Under the pieces are notes generated by a model. That model saw only the letters and a list, made by a program, of their open reading frames with translations, had not been told where the DNA came from and made no database searches. This document shows, in pieces, positions 63,049 to 64,000 of a stretch of DNA of 64,000 nt. A program made the position numbers and the translations under genes. How positions within the stretch are numbered: the first letter of the stretch is position 1; the number at the start of each line of letters is the position of its first letter. Source of the DNA: Bradyrhizobium xenonodulans (lineage in GTDB: Bacteria > Pseudomonadota > Alphaproteobacteria > Rhizobiales > Xanthobacteraceae); contig NZ_CP089391.1 in NCBI RefSeq assembly GCF_027594865.1, positions 5,114,501 through 5,178,500 on the forward strand. Reading direction: 5' to 3'.

Positions 63049-64000
63049 ATGAATGTCCCGTCACTGCCCTCATCCCAATCCGAACCGGTGTCCGCCGAGG
63101 GCGTCGTCGCCGCCGGCGCCTATGTCGACGGCCGACGCGTCGCCAATATCGCCATCAGCGAGGCCTCGAGCTGGCGCGCCAAGCCCGGCCATGTGGTCTG
63201 GATCGGGCTGCACGAGCCGGACATGGCGCTGCTCGGCGCCGTGCAGAAGCAGTTCGACCTGCACGAGCTCGCCATCGAAGACGCCAATCACGCCCACCAG
63301 CGGCCGAAGATCGAGCAATATGGCGAGGCCCTGTTCATCGTGGCGCGGACCGCGCAATTGATCGAGGGCCGGATCGCCTTCGGCGAGACACACATCTTCG
63401 TCGGCGAAGGCTATCTGGTCTCGGTGCGCCACGGCGCTTCGACGTCCTACACGCCGGTGCGCGAACGCTGCGAAAGCTGCCCGCGGGCGCTGGCGCGCGG
63501 CGAGGACTATATCCTCTATGCCATCCTCGATTTCATCGTCGACAATTACTCGCCCGTGCTCGAGAGCATTAGCGAGGAGGTCGAAGGCATCGAGGACGAC
63601 GTGCTCTCCAAGCCGATCAGCAAGGCGCAGATCGAGCGGCTCTACATGCTGCGCCGCGACCTGTTGCGGCTCAGGACCGCGATCGGGCCGCTGGTGGAGG
63701 TCTGCCGCCGGCTGGAGCATGACGAGCTGGCAATGGTGCGGCAGGCCATGCAGCCGCTGTTCCGCGACGTCACCGACCACGTCCGCAACATCCAGGAGCG
63801 GATCGATTCCATGCGCGAGGTGCTGGCCTTCGCCTTCGAGGCAAGCCTGCTGGTCGGCCAGGCGCAGGAGACGGCGGTCTCCAAGAAGCTCGCCTCCTGG
63901 CTCGCGATCATCGCGATCCCGACCGCGCTTGCCGGCATCTACGGCATGAACTTCAAGCACATGCCGGAGCTGGAGTGGGAGTACGGCTACTTCATGCTGC
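63049..64000 (+). CDS. corA: CorA-type magnesium/cobalt transporter (3' end outside the window)
   Basis: 317 codons are visible; the gene runs past the right edge. The long cytoplasmic part has EDANHAHQRPKIEQYGEALF and QERIDSMREVLAFAFEASLL, then the first membrane helix (KLASWLAIIAIPTALAGIYG) with the GMN motif in GIYGMNFKHMPEL. CorA forms a pentameric Mg2+ channel. The ATG at 63049 has a weak ribosome site. The second helix lies beyond the edge. Confidence 0.93.
   Translation, partial: MNVPSLPSSQSEPVSAEGVVAAGAYVDGRRVANIAISEASSWRAKPGHVVWIGLHEPDMALLGAVQKQFDLHELAIEDANHAHQRPKIEQYGEALFIVARTAQLIEGRIAFGETHIFVGEGYLVSVRHGASTSYTPVRERCESCPRALARGEDYILYAILDFIVDNYSPVLESISEEVEGIEDDVLSKPISKAQIERLYMLRRDLLRLRTAIGPLVEVCRRLEHDELAMVRQAMQPLFRDVTDHVRNIQERIDSMREVLAFAFEASLLVGQAQETAVSKKLASWLAIIAIPTALAGIYGMNFKHMPELEWEYGYFML

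Overview
The window is one contiguous chromosomal segment of a GC-rich alphaproteobacterium, most likely Bradyrhizobium or a very close relative. The reasons are the strongly GC-biased codon use, typical Rhizobiales gene products (EgtBD, CoxG/S/M/D/E, DUF1328 and DUF427 proteins, acyl-CoA synthetase, MASE4 kinase), and several families of short palindromic intergenic repeats that I recognise from Bradyrhizobium genomes. No rRNA, tRNA, CRISPR array, insertion sequence, integrase or phage gene was seen. The window looks like ordinary core/shell chromosome, not a genomic island.

Layout. 1-5.4 kb (minus strand): a cox-type molybdenum hydroxylase operon (coxG, coxS, coxM, coxD/moxR, coxE, two half-length xdhC genes and the start of a molybdopterin-binding/MobA-like gene) with no gene for the catalytic large subunit. 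5.5-8.1 kb: pcaB-pcaD-pcaC of the protocatechuate branch of the beta-ketoadipate pathway. 8.1-9.0 kb: a small membrane protein and a 56-residue Gln-rich protein. 9.3-14.4 kb: a complete branched-chain amino acid type ABC transporter (livH-M-G-F-K) closed by a strong terminator. 14.5-18 kb: an orphan receiver protein divergent from a large MASE4/PAS/hybrid histidine kinase. 18-21.6 kb: P1 peptidase, EF-hand protein, rpe and three very small genes. 21.7-26.1 kb: a protein kinase/universal-stress fusion with a metallophosphatase, then an ExbB-like proton-channel operon with two unusual partners. 26.3-28.3 kb: a NarL-type two-component system.

28.4-42.9 kb: TetR regulator, purB, M20 amidohydrolase, a secreted caspase-like protein with a perfect CRP-type site upstream, acyl-CoA synthetase, a stand-alone SecD-like periplasmic domain, a membrane-anchored cyclic-nucleotide-binding protein, murI, HpaI-type aldolase, cupin, an E2-like acyltransferase domain and rpsD with promoter and terminator. 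43-47.6 kb: threonine aldolase, two tandem serine hydrolases, macrodomain protein and monothiol glutaredoxin grxD. 47.9-51.8 kb: ergothioneine genes egtB-egtD and an LtrA-family membrane protein lying between grxD and bolA. 52-59.8 kb: DUF427, alpha/beta hydrolase, DUF1328, acyltransferase 3, purL, thioesterase, DMT transporter and TPR protein. 59.8-64 kb: a TetR/RidA divergon with a large double palindrome, a Bug-type solute-binding protein overlapping purQ, and the 5' part of corA.

How the genes fit together: housekeeping genes (purB, purL, purQ, rpsD, murI, rpe, grxD, bolA) are interleaved with catabolic and transport modules (cox, pca, liv, M20, HpaI) and several signalling genes. The points most worth a second look are the cox operon without its catalytic subunit, the ExbB-like trio, the kinase-Usp/phosphatase pair, the caspase with its CRP-like box, and the double operator at the TetR/RidA divergon. 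Functional names rest on motif and family recognition by eye; no database search was run.
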